Notes: generated from the letters alone by a model not told the origin. A DNA stretch of 64,000 nucleotides from Christiangramia sp. OXR-203 (GCF_034372165.1 NZ_CP139698.1:3331453-3395452), one strand, 5' to 3'. Counted from the stretch's first letter, positions 21,651-30,465 are shown. Made by a program: numbers and translations.

Positions 21651-22793
21651 TTATCCAATAGCCTGTCGAAGATCTTCGATTAAGTCTTCTTCATCTTCGA
21701 TTCCCACGCTGAGTCTAATAAGTGAATCCACCACACCGGTTTTTTCTCTTTCTTCCTTCGGAATTGAGGCATGGGTCATACTGGCGGGATGTCCTGCAAG
21801 CGATTCTACACCACCCAGAGATTCAGCCAGTGTGAAAACTTTCAATTTTTCGACGATCTTACGGGCGCTTTCCAGCGTGTTTTCTTTTGTATTAAAGGAG
21901 ATCATTCCTCCAAAACCAGACATTTGCCTTTTTGCGATCTCGTGATTGGGATGCTCTTCAAAACCTGGCCAATAGACGTCTTTCACTTTGTCATGGGACT
22001 TTAGAAAACCTGCAATTGCTCGACCATTCTCGCAGTGTCTCTGCATCCTGATATGCAGGGTTTTGATTCCTCGCAAAACAAGGAAACTATCCTGTGGACC
22101 GCAAATCGCACCACTCGCATTCTGGATGAAATAGAGTTTACTGGCGAGTTCCTTATCCTTTACAACCAACCCACCCATCACTACATCACTGTGACCTCCC
22201 AGATATTTGGTAGCACTGTGCATTACGATATCGGCTCCGAGTTCCAAAGGCCTTTGCAAATAAGGCGTGGCAAACGTATTATCAACAGCTAAAAGCAGTT
22301 CGTGCTGCTTCGCAACTTTTGAAACTGCCTCGATATCAATAATGTTCATCATTGGATTGGTAGGAGTTTCTACCCAAATGAGCTTTGTTTTTTCATTGAT
22401 ATGCTGCTCAATATCTCCTGGATCTTGCATTCCCACAAATTTGAATTTGATTCCAAGACCTTCAAAAATCTTTGTAAATAAGCGGTAGGAACCCCCGTAT
22501 AGATCATTTGTGGAAATGATCTCATCACCTGGTTTAAACAATTTAAGCACTGCATCTATCGCTGCAAGCCCGGAACCAAATGCCAATCCATATTTACCAT
22601 TTTCAAGACTGGCGAGTGATTTCTCCAGTGCGGTTCTGGTTGGGTTTGCACTTCGGGAGTATTCATAGCCCTGATGTACACCGGGTGAACTTTGGGAATA
22701 GGTCGTGCTTTGGTAGATAGGTGGCATGACAGATCCATAAGCTGGATCAACATTGTCCTGTCCTCCATGTATAGTCTTGGTATTGAACTTCAA
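21651..22793 (-). CDS. metB: Cystathionine gamma-synthase / trans-sulfuration PLP enzyme
   Basis: A 380-aa member of the Cys/Met-metabolism PLP family. Visible motifs are YEYSRSANPTRTALE, the phosphate-binding FGSGLAAI, VETPTNPMM, AVDNTFATP and the Schiff-base Lys196 in HSATKYLGGHSD. It makes cystathionine from an activated homoserine plus cysteine, or cleaves it as a gamma-lyase; sequence alone does not separate these well. Translation begins at a TTG (22793), with no upstream in-frame ATG. A strong nested hairpin occupies the 5' leader at 22814-22852. Confidence 0.9.
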   Translation of the reverse strand: MKFNTKTIHGGQDNVDPAYGSVMPPIYQSTTYSQSSPGVHQGYEYSRSANPTRTALEKSLASLENGKYGLAFGSGLAAIDAVLKLFKPGDEIISTNDLYGGSYRLFTKIFEGLGIKFKFVGMQDPGDIEQHINEKTKLIWVETPTNPMMNIIDIEAVSKVAKQHELLLAVDNTFATPYLQRPLELGADIVMHSATKYLGGHSDVVMGGLVVKDKELASKLYFIQNASGAICGPQDSFLVLRGIKTLHIRMQRHCENGRAIAGFLKSHDKVKDVYWPGFEEHPNHEIAKRQMSGFGGMISFNTKENTLESARKIVEKLKVFTLAESLGGVESLAGHPASMTHASIPKEEREKTGVVDSLIRLSVGIEDEEDLIEDLRQAIG

Positions 22794-22813
22794 ATTAGCG
22801 GTATTTTAATTAT

Positions 22814-22852
22814 GAGAAGGGCTTGAGTTCGCTCTCGAACATTAGCCTTCCC
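22814..22852 (-). promoter_or_regulatory. Structured 5' leader of the cystathionine gamma-synthase gene
   Basis: On the minus strand an outer 8-bp stem (GGGAAGGC with GCCCTTCTC, one G-U pair and one bulge) encloses a 4x4 internal loop. Inside it is a perfect hairpin, GTTCG-AGAG-CGAAC. It ends about 20 nt before the TTG start, too close to be unrelated to translation. There is no T run, so it is not a simple terminator. I do not recognise it as a known riboswitch. Confidence 0.45.
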
Positions 22853-22946
22853 ATGCATGAAAATCGTAGTAAACAAATGTAATCAGCTCGTAGAGCATTC
22901 ACAAAATTCAATTTACCTTTATCTTCTAATTTAACACCTTATAGCC

Positions 22947-23726
22947 TTGAAAAAAGCAATCCTTCCAGCTTTAATGATCCTGATTCTATTCTCCTGTGCA
23001 GATGAGGAGAAAAAAGACGAAATAGAAATGCTGGAATTTAAGCAGGAAACCGTTGAGAACAGTTATAAAGATTGTGATCCTGAGAATGGAGATTGCACTT
23101 TTATAAGTCTCAGCTACCCGGTCGCAAAAAATACTGGAAAGATCTCGAAAAAGATCAATTTAGAGATCGAAAGCTTTCTTCAAAACACTGTAGATTTCAC
23201 AGAGGCTGATAGTATACAATCTCCCCGTAAATTGGTAGATCAATTTTTGCAGAATTATGAAAGAACTGCGACCGACTTTCCCGATTACGAACTTCCTTGG
23301 GAAGCGACAATCCTTGGAAAAGTAATTCATCAGAACGAAGAGCTGGTTTCCATGGAATTTACTACAGATATGTTTACCGGTGGAGCACATGGTTATAATA
23401 GTGTGAGTTACCTCAATTTCGATGCTGAAACGGGCAAGTTATTAGTCGTAGAAGACCTCTTTTCTTCGGAATTTACCGAAAAAGCAGAGCAGGATTTTCG
23501 CGTTAAACAGAACATTCCTGAAGGTGCGAGTATTAATAACACCGGTTTCTTTTTTGAGAATGAAAAGTTCCACCTTCCGGCCAATATCGGGATCTATCCA
23601 GGGAAGATCGTTTTGCATTATAATGCTTATGAGATCGCTCCTTATTCCGCAGGAAGCTTCAGAATGACCTATTCCAGAGCAGAAATTTTAGAATACTTAA
23701 AAATTAACGAACCTGTAGTGGAGTAA
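22947..23726 (+). CDS. DUF3298/RsiV-like lipoprotein
   Basis: A 259-aa predicted lipoprotein. The TTG at 22947 is chosen because it gives a proper signal (MKKAILPALMILILFSCADEE, lipobox LFSC); the first ATG (22974) would leave too short a signal. The C-terminal half shows the DUF3298 pattern: MFTGGAHGYNSVSYLNFD, VVEDLFSSEF, FHLPANIGIYPGKIVLHYNAYEIAPYSAG. The N-terminal part fits the associated DUF4163 fold. RsiV-type proteins of this fold bind lysozyme in Firmicutes, but that role cannot be assumed here. Convergent with the DUF998 gene. Confidence 0.83.
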   Translation: MKKAILPALMILILFSCADEEKKDEIEMLEFKQETVENSYKDCDPENGDCTFISLSYPVAKNTGKISKKINLEIESFLQNTVDFTEADSIQSPRKLVDQFLQNYERTATDFPDYELPWEATILGKVIHQNEELVSMEFTTDMFTGGAHGYNSVSYLNFDAETGKLLVVEDLFSSEFTEKAEQDFRVKQNIPEGASINNTGFFFENEKFHLPANIGIYPGKIVLHYNAYEIAPYSAGSFRMTYSRAEILEYLKINEPVVE

Positions 23727-23759
23727 AATACAAGTTCAGTGAATTAGCTCCAATTTAAA

Positions 23760-24371
23760 CTACTCGTGACTCGCATTTTCTAAATTAGCAGACTTCCATA
23801 AATAATAGGAAACCACCGCAGGCCAGATCACCAGTAGACTACAAATAAATCGCTCGTAGGCTCCGTTAATATTATCGGGCATCAATGGCAAAAGTGGCGC
23901 CAGGAAGAGCCATAATCCTCCAACCCATATCGTGAACTTTTCAAGAAAAGGTTTTAAGAATTTTAGATAGGGATAAACTAGAATATGAAGGATCAAAAAT
24001 AGTCCGGCAAGGATGTAGACCAGTTTCCGATGGATCTTTTCACCAGGACGCCCCGCATATTGATTATGTTCTGCGATCATTACCAGGTCTGCACCTATAA
24101 GAACCAGCACCGCCAGACCGATCAACCACCTTATATTATTCTTCTTCCAGGTGAAAAGTCCAATTGCCAGTGCAACATAACCCATTGCAAGAAAGTCCAG
24201 ACCCAGATCCTGGATCCAGCCGTATTTACCAATGGCCAGCATACTTATGGTGTTCTTAAAAGGATTGTGCTCTTCGTGAAGAATTATGCCAATAATATCT
24301 GCTGCTATTACCGCGAAGCAACCAAAAAGGCATAATACTGTCGCGAGTTTATAGATCGTAGATGTCTTCAA
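23760..24371 (-). CDS. DUF998 family membrane protein
   Basis: A 203-aa protein with about six hydrophobic helices, including LATVLCLFGCFAVIAADIIGI, LGLDFLAMGYVALAIGLFTW, WLIGLAVLVLIGADLVMIAEH and LVYILAGLFLILHILVYPYL. The spacing and the HxxxN-type loop (EEHNPFKNTISML) fit DUF998 integral membrane proteins of unknown function. It is monocistronic. No catalytic or transport motif is evident. Confidence 0.75.
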   Translation of the reverse strand: MKTSTIYKLATVLCLFGCFAVIAADIIGIILHEEHNPFKNTISMLAIGKYGWIQDLGLDFLAMGYVALAIGLFTWKKNNIRWLIGLAVLVLIGADLVMIAEHNQYAGRPGEKIHRKLVYILAGLFLILHILVYPYLKFLKPFLEKFTIWVGGLWLFLAPLLPLMPDNINGAYERFICSLLVIWPAVVSYYLWKSANLENASHE

Positions 24372-24558
24372 ACTTTATGAATTTTTACTCTATTAAATGA
24401 TAATTCGGGGTTTAAATTAAGATTTTTCGATGATTTCAATCTGTGAATCCTCGAAATCTCAATCACGTTTCTATTTTTTCTGAAGATTATGGATAGCTTA
24501 GAATATATGTTTTCCCGACAAATTATTCGTTCTTTGCATTTTCCGAAAACTCTCAGTT

Positions 24559-24912
24559 ATGAAAAAAGTCTACCATCTTTCCACCTGTGACACCTGTAAA
24601 CGAATTTTGAAAGAGCTGGATCTTCCGGATGATTTTGAACTTCAGGACATCAAAAACGAAGCTATTTCTAAGGAGCAATTAGAGCAAATGCATGAATTGG
24701 CTGGATCTTATGAGAGTCTTTTCAGTAAAAGAGCCAGACTATATAAAGAGCGTGATCTAAAAAATAAATCCCTAGAGGAAACAGATTATAAGGAACTTAT
24801 TCTGGAGCATTATACATTCCTGAAGCGACCGGTTATCATTAACGGAGACGAGATTTTTATTGGTAATTCTAAAAAGACCGTGGAAGCTGCAAAAAGTTCT
24901 GTACATGGATAA
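24559..24912 (+). CDS. ArsC/Spx-family thioredoxin-fold protein
   Basis: A 117-aa protein of the arsenate reductase (ArsC)/Spx/YffB group. It starts with a strand and a redox CDTC pair (Cys10, Cys13) in LSTCDTCKRIL and ends with the cis-Pro strand KRPVIINGDEIFIG. It may reduce a small oxidant or act as a regulator; true arsenate reduction is unproven, since no ars genes are adjacent. The EamA transporter begins inside its last codons (8-bp overlap), implying coupled translation. Confidence 0.83.
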   Translation: MKKVYHLSTCDTCKRILKELDLPDDFELQDIKNEAISKEQLEQMHELAGSYESLFSKRARLYKERDLKNKSLEETDYKELILEHYTFLKRPVIINGDEIFIGNSKKTVEAAKSSVHG

Positions 24913-25804
24913 TACCAGAATATTAGCCATTCTGGCAGCCATTGGAGCGAGCACCATTTACGGGATCAATCATACCCTTGCCAAAGGTTTAATGCCTTTG
25001 TATATCGAGCCTTTCGGTTTTATTTTACTAAGAGTAACCGGTGCAACAATCCTTTTCTGGTCCATAAGTATTTTTGCACCAAGAGAAAAGATCGCTACTT
25101 CCGACTGGCCACGTATTATTGGCTGTGCTATTTTTGGAATGGTTATTAATATGCTTTTCTTTTTTAAAGGGCTCAGTCTTTCAACACCTATCAATAGTTC
25201 GGTCATCATCACATTATCGCCAGTAATGGTTTTGATCCTTGCATCTATCCTTATAAAAGAACGCATCACTTTACTAAAAACTATTGGGATCATTATAGGA
25301 ATGGCAGGTGCGCTGGTGTTGGTGCTTTTTAGCTCAGACCAGAACCAGAATGCTCCGAACATCCCTATGGGAAATGTTCTTTTTATTGTCAACGCTTTCT
25401 CTTATGGCCTATATCTTATATTGGTAAAACCACTTACAAAGAAATATCATGCGATTACTTTGATGAAGTGGCTGTTCTTAATTGCAGTATTTATAAATCT
25501 CCCTATCACTTATACTGAATTTGTTGCAGTAGATTGGAGTAATTTACCATTTGACGCAATCTGGAAAATGGGCTACGTGGTTCTTGGAACAACTTTTATG
25601 ACCTATTTACTGAATATTTATGCACTGAAACAACTATCAGCATCAACGATAAGTGCATTTATATACCTGCAACCACTTATCGCGATCACATTTGCGATCA
25701 TGGTTGGGGCAGATTCCCTGAACTGGACTAAAGGAATTGCGGCTACACTAGTATTTGTCGGTGTGTATATGGTAAGTATGAAAAAGACAAAAGTAAAGGC
25801 CTGA
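24905..25804 (+). CDS. EamA-family (DMT) transporter
   Basis: A 299-aa inner-membrane protein with ten hydrophobic helices in two EamA repeats, such as ILAILAAIGASTIYGINHTLA and FGMVINMLFFFKGLSLSTPINSS. The second repeat carries GTTFMTYLLNIYALKQLSAS ... FIYLQPLIAITFAIMVGADS. The open frame extends to 24860, but the ATG at 24905 directly precedes the first helix. DMT carriers export amino acids or other metabolites; the substrate is unknown. Overlap with the ArsC-like gene suggests a shared transcript. Confidence 0.88.
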   Translation: MDNTRILAILAAIGASTIYGINHTLAKGLMPLYIEPFGFILLRVTGATILFWSISIFAPREKIATSDWPRIIGCAIFGMVINMLFFFKGLSLSTPINSSVIITLSPVMVLILASILIKERITLLKTIGIIIGMAGALVLVLFSSDQNQNAPNIPMGNVLFIVNAFSYGLYLILVKPLTKKYHAITLMKWLFLIAVFINLPITYTEFVAVDWSNLPFDAIWKMGYVVLGTTFMTYLLNIYALKQLSASTISAFIYLQPLIAITFAIMVGADSLNWTKGIAATLVFVGVYMVSMKKTKVKA

Positions 25805-25855
25805 TATTATAGAGTAAATCTACAATACAGACCTTTCTATAAAACTTAATGCTGC

Positions 25856-26353
25856 TTATAGTTTAGCCAGCTCTTCGCTGCTTAAATTATCTGGACGTTT
25901 CCCGTATTTACGGGTATCTTCCTTGGTTAGAATTCTAAATTCCTTGGTTTTTGATGTACTGTCCAACTGCTTGAAAAGCTCTTCCGGTAGGGTGGTAAGT
26001 TTACGTTCTTCCAGGTCTATCCACGATCCCATCATCTCACAAGTTGCACAATTCCTACCCTTGTGATCATAAATCTTATGAATAAATTCAAAGTACATAC
26101 CATCTTCAGAAAGTCCATTTAATTCAAGACTTACTGTTACCGGTTCACCCGCAAAGATCTCTTTGAAATAATATATATGCTCATAAAAAACGATAGGTCC
26201 CAGATTGTAATGAGCGAGTTGCTTCTGCCCAAAACCATTTTCCATCAAGAAGCCCATTCTTGTATGGCTCATAAAATTTATATAGGCAGAATTGGCCAGA
26301 TGCCTGTTCGCATCAAGGTCGCTCCATCGTATCTCGAATTTCTTGGTATACAT
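25856..26353 (-). CDS. Acyl-CoA thioesterase, hot-dog fold
   Basis: A 4HBT-type thioesterase. The frame is open to 26398, but the ATG at 26353 gives the usual family start (MYTKKFEIRWSDLDANRHLAN, 165 aa), with the catalytic Asp in the WSDLDxNxH motif. Later strands (GPIVFYEHIYYFKEIFAGEPVTV, FIHKIYDHKG, CATCEMMGSWIDLEERK) complete one hot-dog domain. It likely hydrolyses acyl-CoA or acyl-ACP in the cytoplasm. It is divergent from the YheT-type hydrolase gene. Confidence 0.85.
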   Translation of the reverse strand: MYTKKFEIRWSDLDANRHLANSAYINFMSHTRMGFLMENGFGQKQLAHYNLGPIVFYEHIYYFKEIFAGEPVTVSLELNGLSEDGMYFEFIHKIYDHKGRNCATCEMMGSWIDLEERKLTTLPEELFKQLDSTSKTKEFRILTKEDTRKYGKRPDNLSSEELAKL

Positions 26354-26434
26354 GATCTTACTTTTATTCAAAACTACCAATAAATAGTATGCGTGCATAA
26401 CAAATTTTACCTAAGTTTATATTAAAATAGATAC

Positions 26435-27397
26435 ATGCCGCTTCTCTCAAGCAACTATCATCCTACAGGAATTTTCAAGAATGCAGACGCTTCAACTATA
26501 TATGCCGGCAAACTCAGGAAGGTAGATCTAAGCTATACCAGGGAACGTATCACTATTAGTGACGGAGATTTTATAGATCTGGACTGGAGCAAAAGCAAAG
26601 AAGATTCAGAAATGCTGGTGATTCTGCTTCATGGTTTAGCAGGTAGTGCAGATAGACCTTATATGCAAGGTATGGCGCTTGCCTTCAGTGACCTGCAATG
26701 GGATGCCGTAGCCATGAACTTTAGAGGATGTACTGAAGAAATGAACAGGTTTTTTCAAAGTTATCATGCCGGTGCAAGCGATGATCTGGCGGAAGTGATA
26801 ACCCATGTTTTATCTCTGAAAAAATATAAGAAAATCGCTCTGGTAGGATTTAGCCTTGGTGGAAATCTTCTCCTGAAATATCTTGGGGAGCAACGTAGCA
26901 GGCCGAAGCAGATCATTGGAGCTGCGGGAGTTTCTGTTCCATGTGACCTGGCAGGATCACTGGGAGCGATCAATAGAATGCGAAATTTCATCTATAGTAA
27001 AAGATTTGAGATCAATTTGAAGCAGCATCTTATAAAACGTGCAGAACTTTTTCCAGATCAACTCGATAGAGATAAAATAGCTTCCTGTAATTCTCTTCGG
27101 GATATCGATGAACTCTATACTTCCAGGGCTCATGGTTTTAAAAATGCCGATGATTACTACGCTCAGGCGAGTGCTCAGAATTTTCTTCAGAATATAGAAG
27201 TCCCAACCCTATTGATAAGTGCTAAAAATGATAGTTTTCTATCTCCAGGTTGTTATCCTGAAGAAGTCGCAGAAAATTCAGAAAATATACATCTCGAGAT
27301 GCCTGCCTTCGGGGGCCATGTAGGCTTTGTAACCAGGTCTAATGTTTATTATCATGAAAAAAGGATCACCGAATTTATTAATTCCCTTTTAGATTAG
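26435..27397 (+). CDS. YheT-family alpha/beta hydrolase
   Basis: A 320-aa hydrolase of the YheT/UPF0017 group. The oxyanion region is LLHGLAGSADRPYMQGM, the strand-5 signature is VAMNFRGCTEEMNR, and the nucleophile elbow is VGFSLGGNLLLKYLGE. The acid (SAKNDSFL) and the histidine (FGGHVGFV) complete a Ser-Asp-His triad. Such enzymes are predicted carboxylesterases of unknown substrate. No signal peptide is seen, so it is cytoplasmic. It stands alone upstream of the yicC operon promoter. Confidence 0.87.
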   Translation: MPLLSSNYHPTGIFKNADASTIYAGKLRKVDLSYTRERITISDGDFIDLDWSKSKEDSEMLVILLHGLAGSADRPYMQGMALAFSDLQWDAVAMNFRGCTEEMNRFFQSYHAGASDDLAEVITHVLSLKKYKKIALVGFSLGGNLLLKYLGEQRSRPKQIIGAAGVSVPCDLAGSLGAINRMRNFIYSKRFEINLKQHLIKRAELFPDQLDRDKIASCNSLRDIDELYTSRAHGFKNADDYYAQASAQNFLQNIEVPTLLISAKNDSFLSPGCYPEEVAENSENIHLEMPAFGGHVGFVTRSNVYYHEKRITEFINSLLD

Positions 27398-27420
27398 ACT
27401 GCATCTACCGGGCATACAAT

Positions 27421-27450
27421 TGTTCATGCTATAGAATTGATTATCTTTGC
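27421..27450 (+). promoter_or_regulatory. Sigma-A promoter of the yicC-gmk-nadD operon
   Basis: TTG (27421-27423), a 19-nt spacer and TATCTTTG (27443-27450) form an exact match to the Bacteroidetes consensus TTG-N19-TAnnTTTG. The predicted start near 27455 gives a leader under 20 nt before the ATG at 27472. Confidence 0.75.
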
Positions 27451-27471
27451 GCAAGCTTTTAAAATTCAGGC

Positions 27472-28329
27472 ATGATCCAATCGATGACAGGCTTTGGGAA
27501 GAGCGTTACACAAATTCCCACCAAGAAAATCACTGTTGAACTCAAATCTCTCAACAGTAAGAATTTTGACCTGAATGCCCGCATTCCGTCGCAATACCGT
27601 GAAAAGGAACTGGAACTTCGAAATATTATCTCCGATTCTCTTGGACGCGGTAAAGTAGACCTTTCCATTTATGTGGAATCTACCGCAGAACAAACTTCTA
27701 CAAATGTCAATACTGAAGCAGTGAAGATCTACATGGATCAACTTCGGAAGATTGTAGATGCCAGTGAAATTGAGCTCTTGAAGATGGCAGTAAAAATGCC
27801 GGATGCCCTTAAAACTGAACGTGAGGAGATCGATGAAGAGGAATTCATTGTGATCGAAACTGCAGTAAAAGATGCTTTAAAAGAGATCAATAATTTTAGA
27901 ACAGATGAAGGTGAAGCGCTCGAAAAGGATCTTCAACTTCGTATCAATAATATAAAATCCTTACTGGAAGATGTGATCAGGATCGATCCAGACCGTGTGG
28001 AAGCCGTTAGAGAAAGACTTCGGAAGGGTATAGAAGATATAAAGGAGCAGGCAGATGAAAATCGTTTTGAGCAGGAGATCGTATACTATATCGAAAAATT
28101 TGACATTACTGAAGAGAAGGTAAGACTGGATAACCATCTTGATTATTTTCAGAAGACGCTGGATTCTTCAGATTCCAATGGACGTAAGCTTGCGTTCATC
28201 TCCCAGGAAATAGGAAGAGAGATCAATACCATAGGTAGCAAATCCAATTATGCACCAATGCAACAAATGGTGGTGCAAATGAAGGATGAACTTGAAAAGA
28301 TTAAAGAACAGATCTTAAACGTATTGTAA
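27472..28329 (+). CDS. yicC: YicC/YloC-family endoribonuclease-like protein
   Basis: A 285-aa protein with both signature ends: N-terminal MIQSMTGFGKS with SLNSKNFDLNARIP, and C-terminal DSSDSNGRKLAFISQEIGREINTIGSKSN. E. coli YicC has been linked to RNA cleavage, and homologues commonly neighbour guanylate kinase, as here. It is the first gene of an operon with gmk, whose start overlaps its last base. The preceding consensus promoter leaves a very short leader. Confidence 0.93.
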   Translation: MIQSMTGFGKSVTQIPTKKITVELKSLNSKNFDLNARIPSQYREKELELRNIISDSLGRGKVDLSIYVESTAEQTSTNVNTEAVKIYMDQLRKIVDASEIELLKMAVKMPDALKTEREEIDEEEFIVIETAVKDALKEINNFRTDEGEALEKDLQLRINNIKSLLEDVIRIDPDRVEAVRERLRKGIEDIKEQADENRFEQEIVYYIEKFDITEEKVRLDNHLDYFQKTLDSSDSNGRKLAFISQEIGREINTIGSKSNYAPMQQMVVQMKDELEKIKEQILNVL

Positions 28330-28916
28330 TGGACGACGGTAAATTGATCGTATTTTCAGCTCCTTCAGGATCAGGTAAAACTACCATAGTTAGACATTTA
28401 TTGAAACATGAGGAATTGAAACTTGATTTTTCAATTTCAGCTACCTCGAGAGAAGCCAGAGGTGAAGAAAAACATGGGCAGGACTATTATTTCCTTTCTC
28501 TATCAGATTTTAAACAAAAAATTAAAAACGACGAATTCCTGGAATGGGAAGAAGTCTATCGCGATAATTTCTACGGAACCTTAAAAAGCGAAGTGGAACG
28601 AATCTGGGCAAAAGGAAAGCACGTCATTTTTGATATTGACGTGGTTGGTGGATTGGATATCAAACATATTTATCCAGACAGAACGCTCGCAGTATTCGTG
28701 AAACCTCCAAGTATCGAAGAATTAAAGATCAGGTTAAAAAAGCGTAAGACTGAAAGTGATGATAAAATAAATATGCGTGTAGCAAAAGCTTCCATTGAAC
28801 TTGCAACCGCACCTCAATTTGATTTTATTATCGAGAACAATCACCTGGGAACTGCTTTAAAGGAAGCTTATAATTTGGTTTCCAATTATGTTGGCGCAGA
28901 TAACATAAAAGAATGA
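28329..28916 (+). CDS. gmk: Guanylate kinase
   Basis: A 195-aa cytoplasmic kinase converting GMP plus ATP to GDP plus ADP. The P-loop is FSAPSGSGKTT near the N-terminus. The GMP-binding segment is SATSREARGEEKHGQDYYFLS, followed by EWEEVYRDNFYGTLKSE. VIFDIDVVGGLDIK is the Walker-B-like strand, and the lid contains RLKKRKTES. The length is normal. It is translated from an ATG overlapping the yicC stop, and its own stop overlaps the nadD start (ATGA). Confidence 0.97.
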   Translation: MDDGKLIVFSAPSGSGKTTIVRHLLKHEELKLDFSISATSREARGEEKHGQDYYFLSLSDFKQKIKNDEFLEWEEVYRDNFYGTLKSEVERIWAKGKHVIFDIDVVGGLDIKHIYPDRTLAVFVKPPSIEELKIRLKKRKTESDDKINMRVAKASIELATAPQFDFIIENNHLGTALKEAYNLVSNYVGADNIKE

Positions 28917-29497
28917 ACAGGAAAGTAGGTTTATTCTTTGGGTCTTTTAATCCTATCCATATAGGTCATTTGATCATTGCCAATCATATGGTAGAACATT
29001 CAGATCTTGATGAGGTCTGGCTCGTCGTGACTCCGCACAATCCGCACAAAAAGAAAAGCAGCTTACTTGATAATCATCACAGACTCGAAATGGTGTATAG
29101 GGCTTGTGAACATTTCGAAAACCTCAAACCCAGTAATATTGAATTTGGTCTGGAGCAACCAAATTATACCGTAAATTCGCTTGCACACTTACAAGAAAAG
29201 TTTCCTACGAATGAGTTCTGTCTAATTATGGGTGAAGATAATTTAAAGAGCTTGCACCGCTGGAAGAATTATGAGGTTATACTTGAAAATCATCAGTTGT
29301 ATGTTTATCCTCGAATAGCTGAAGGTATGGTGGTTGAAAGATTTAGAAATCATTCAAAAATAACCAGAGTTGAAGCTCCAATCATAGAGATCTCAGCAAC
29401 CTTTATAAGAAAATCTATTTCCGAAGGAAAGAACGTAACACCTTTATTGCCAGATGATGTCTGGAAGTATATTGATGAAATGAATTTTTATAAATAA
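28913..29497 (+). CDS. nadD: Nicotinate-nucleotide adenylyltransferase
   Basis: A 194-aa nucleotidyltransferase making nicotinate adenine dinucleotide from NaMN and ATP in NAD biosynthesis. GLFFGSFNPIHIGHLIIAN contains the GSFxPxHxGH active-site motif. VTPHNPHKKK, IMGEDNLKSLHRW and the C-terminal ISATFIRKSI complete the family signature. It ends the yicC-gmk-nadD operon. Downstream lies the large inverted-repeat structure at 29500-29632. Confidence 0.96.
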   Translation: MNRKVGLFFGSFNPIHIGHLIIANHMVEHSDLDEVWLVVTPHNPHKKKSSLLDNHHRLEMVYRACEHFENLKPSNIEFGLEQPNYTVNSLAHLQEKFPTNEFCLIMGEDNLKSLHRWKNYEVILENHQLYVYPRIAEGMVVERFRNHSKITRVEAPIIEISATFIRKSISEGKNVTPLLPDDVWKYIDEMNFYK

Positions 29498-29499
29498 GT

Positions 29500-29632
29500 A
29501 AAGACTGTTTAAAAATCCGTTTTTGAATATTCAAGTTTGCTGATTGAACCTACTTTTTTCATTGTGGAACTACAAGCATAAGAACGTCGACTGCTCTCAA
29601 TTTAATATTCTCAGGACTCTTAAACAGTCTTT
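29500..29632 (-). ncRNA. Long imperfect hairpin, candidate 6S-type RNA
   Basis: A perfect 13-bp inverted repeat closes this gap: AAAGACTGTTTAA (29500-29512) with TTAAACAGTCTTT (29620-29632). Inside it a bubble (12 and 9 nt) separates a second stem, GAATATT (29525-29531) with AATATTC (29604-29610), and a short TTGA/TCAA step continues. A long rod interrupted by a bubble is the shape of 6S RNA, and a Flavobacteria-specific 6S family (6S-Flavo) is known. Strand choice is tentative. On the minus strand the segment GAGTCCTGAGAATATT recalls the E. coli 6S bubble region. It could instead be a structured 3' UTR. Confidence 0.4.
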
Positions 29633-29637
29633 GGAAT

Positions 29638-30138
29638 CTATCTTTTACTATCCATTGGAGGTATTCTTAGAACCTGCCCGGGATAAATTTTATCTGGATC
29701 ATCCAGCATAGGTTTATTTGCTTCGAAGATCAATGGATACTGGTTTGGATCCGCATAATGCTTTTTAGATATCTTACTCAAAGTATCGCCTCTTTCTACA
29801 GTATGGAATACAGCTTCAGGCTCTTTATTTTCAACATCCATTCTATCGTCTACCTGCGCAATTCCTTCAGAATTACCTACAACCAGTACGATCTTTTCAC
29901 GGGTTGCCTGATCTAAAGCGGTTCCTGTGATGGTAGCCATATCATGTTCGATATTAATATGAAGATTATCAGCTTTTAGGTTCAGGTCCCGAATAGTCTC
30001 TTCCAGATTTCTGGATACTCTTTCATTTTCCTTCTTCTCTTTCAACTGATTATCTGTTGTACTTACTTCATTGTCCTTCGGCTTATCTACGCCAAAGATC
30101 TTTTTTCCTGCATTCTTAATGAACGAAAATAATCCCAT
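29638..30138 (-). CDS. BON and LysM domain protein (Kbp/YgaU-like)
   Basis: A 166-aa protein with the layout of E. coli Kbp (YgaU). An N-terminal amphipathic segment (MGLFSFIKNAGKKIFG) is followed by a BON domain at about residues 45-100 (LNLKADNLHINIEHDMATITGTA ... IAQVDDRM). A LysM domain forms the C-terminus (HTVERGDTLSKISKKHYADPNQYPLIFEANK ... YPGQVLRIP). Kbp senses potassium in the cytoplasm; whether this homologue does is unknown. There is no signal peptide. The candidate 6S-like RNA begins only 5 nt after its stop on the same strand. Confidence 0.85.
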   Translation of the reverse strand: MGLFSFIKNAGKKIFGVDKPKDNEVSTTDNQLKEKKENERVSRNLEETIRDLNLKADNLHINIEHDMATITGTALDQATREKIVLVVGNSEGIAQVDDRMDVENKEPEAVFHTVERGDTLSKISKKHYADPNQYPLIFEANKPMLDDPDKIYPGQVLRIPPMDSKR

Positions 30139-30232
30139 TATTTTGATTTATAGTTAGTTATTTAAATGTACAAAAGCCTTCCAGATTCGCTCCTCTTGTG
30201 CATCCTAAAGTTTTCTCAAAATTAAAAGCATA

Positions 30233-30264
30233 AAAAAAACCGATCCTTGCGAAACGGTTTTTTT
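30233..30264. terminator. Orphan terminator-like hairpin
   Basis: AAAAAAACCG (30233-30242) pairs with CGGTTTTTTT (30255-30264) around a 12-nt loop, with A and T runs giving both strands a possible terminator. Neither neighbouring gene ends here. Confidence 0.65.
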
Positions 30265-30465
30265 CAACTAAATAACCAACCAAAAAAACTAAGAATGTAC
30301 ACTTTACAAAACTATATGTAAAGCATAGTATTAGAACGACAACAGATTTATCAAATTGTACAGCTGCCGAATTTTAATTGTTAATCTTTTGTGCAGTAGG
30401 ATTACAGGATTCTCAATAATTATACTGAAATGCCGAACAATTCTTTCAATACCTCTAAAATTGAC

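Noticed and set aside
24970..25392. 140-aa minus-strand open frame
   Set aside because: Antisense to the EamA transporter; the hydrophobic codons of the real gene produce the open frame.
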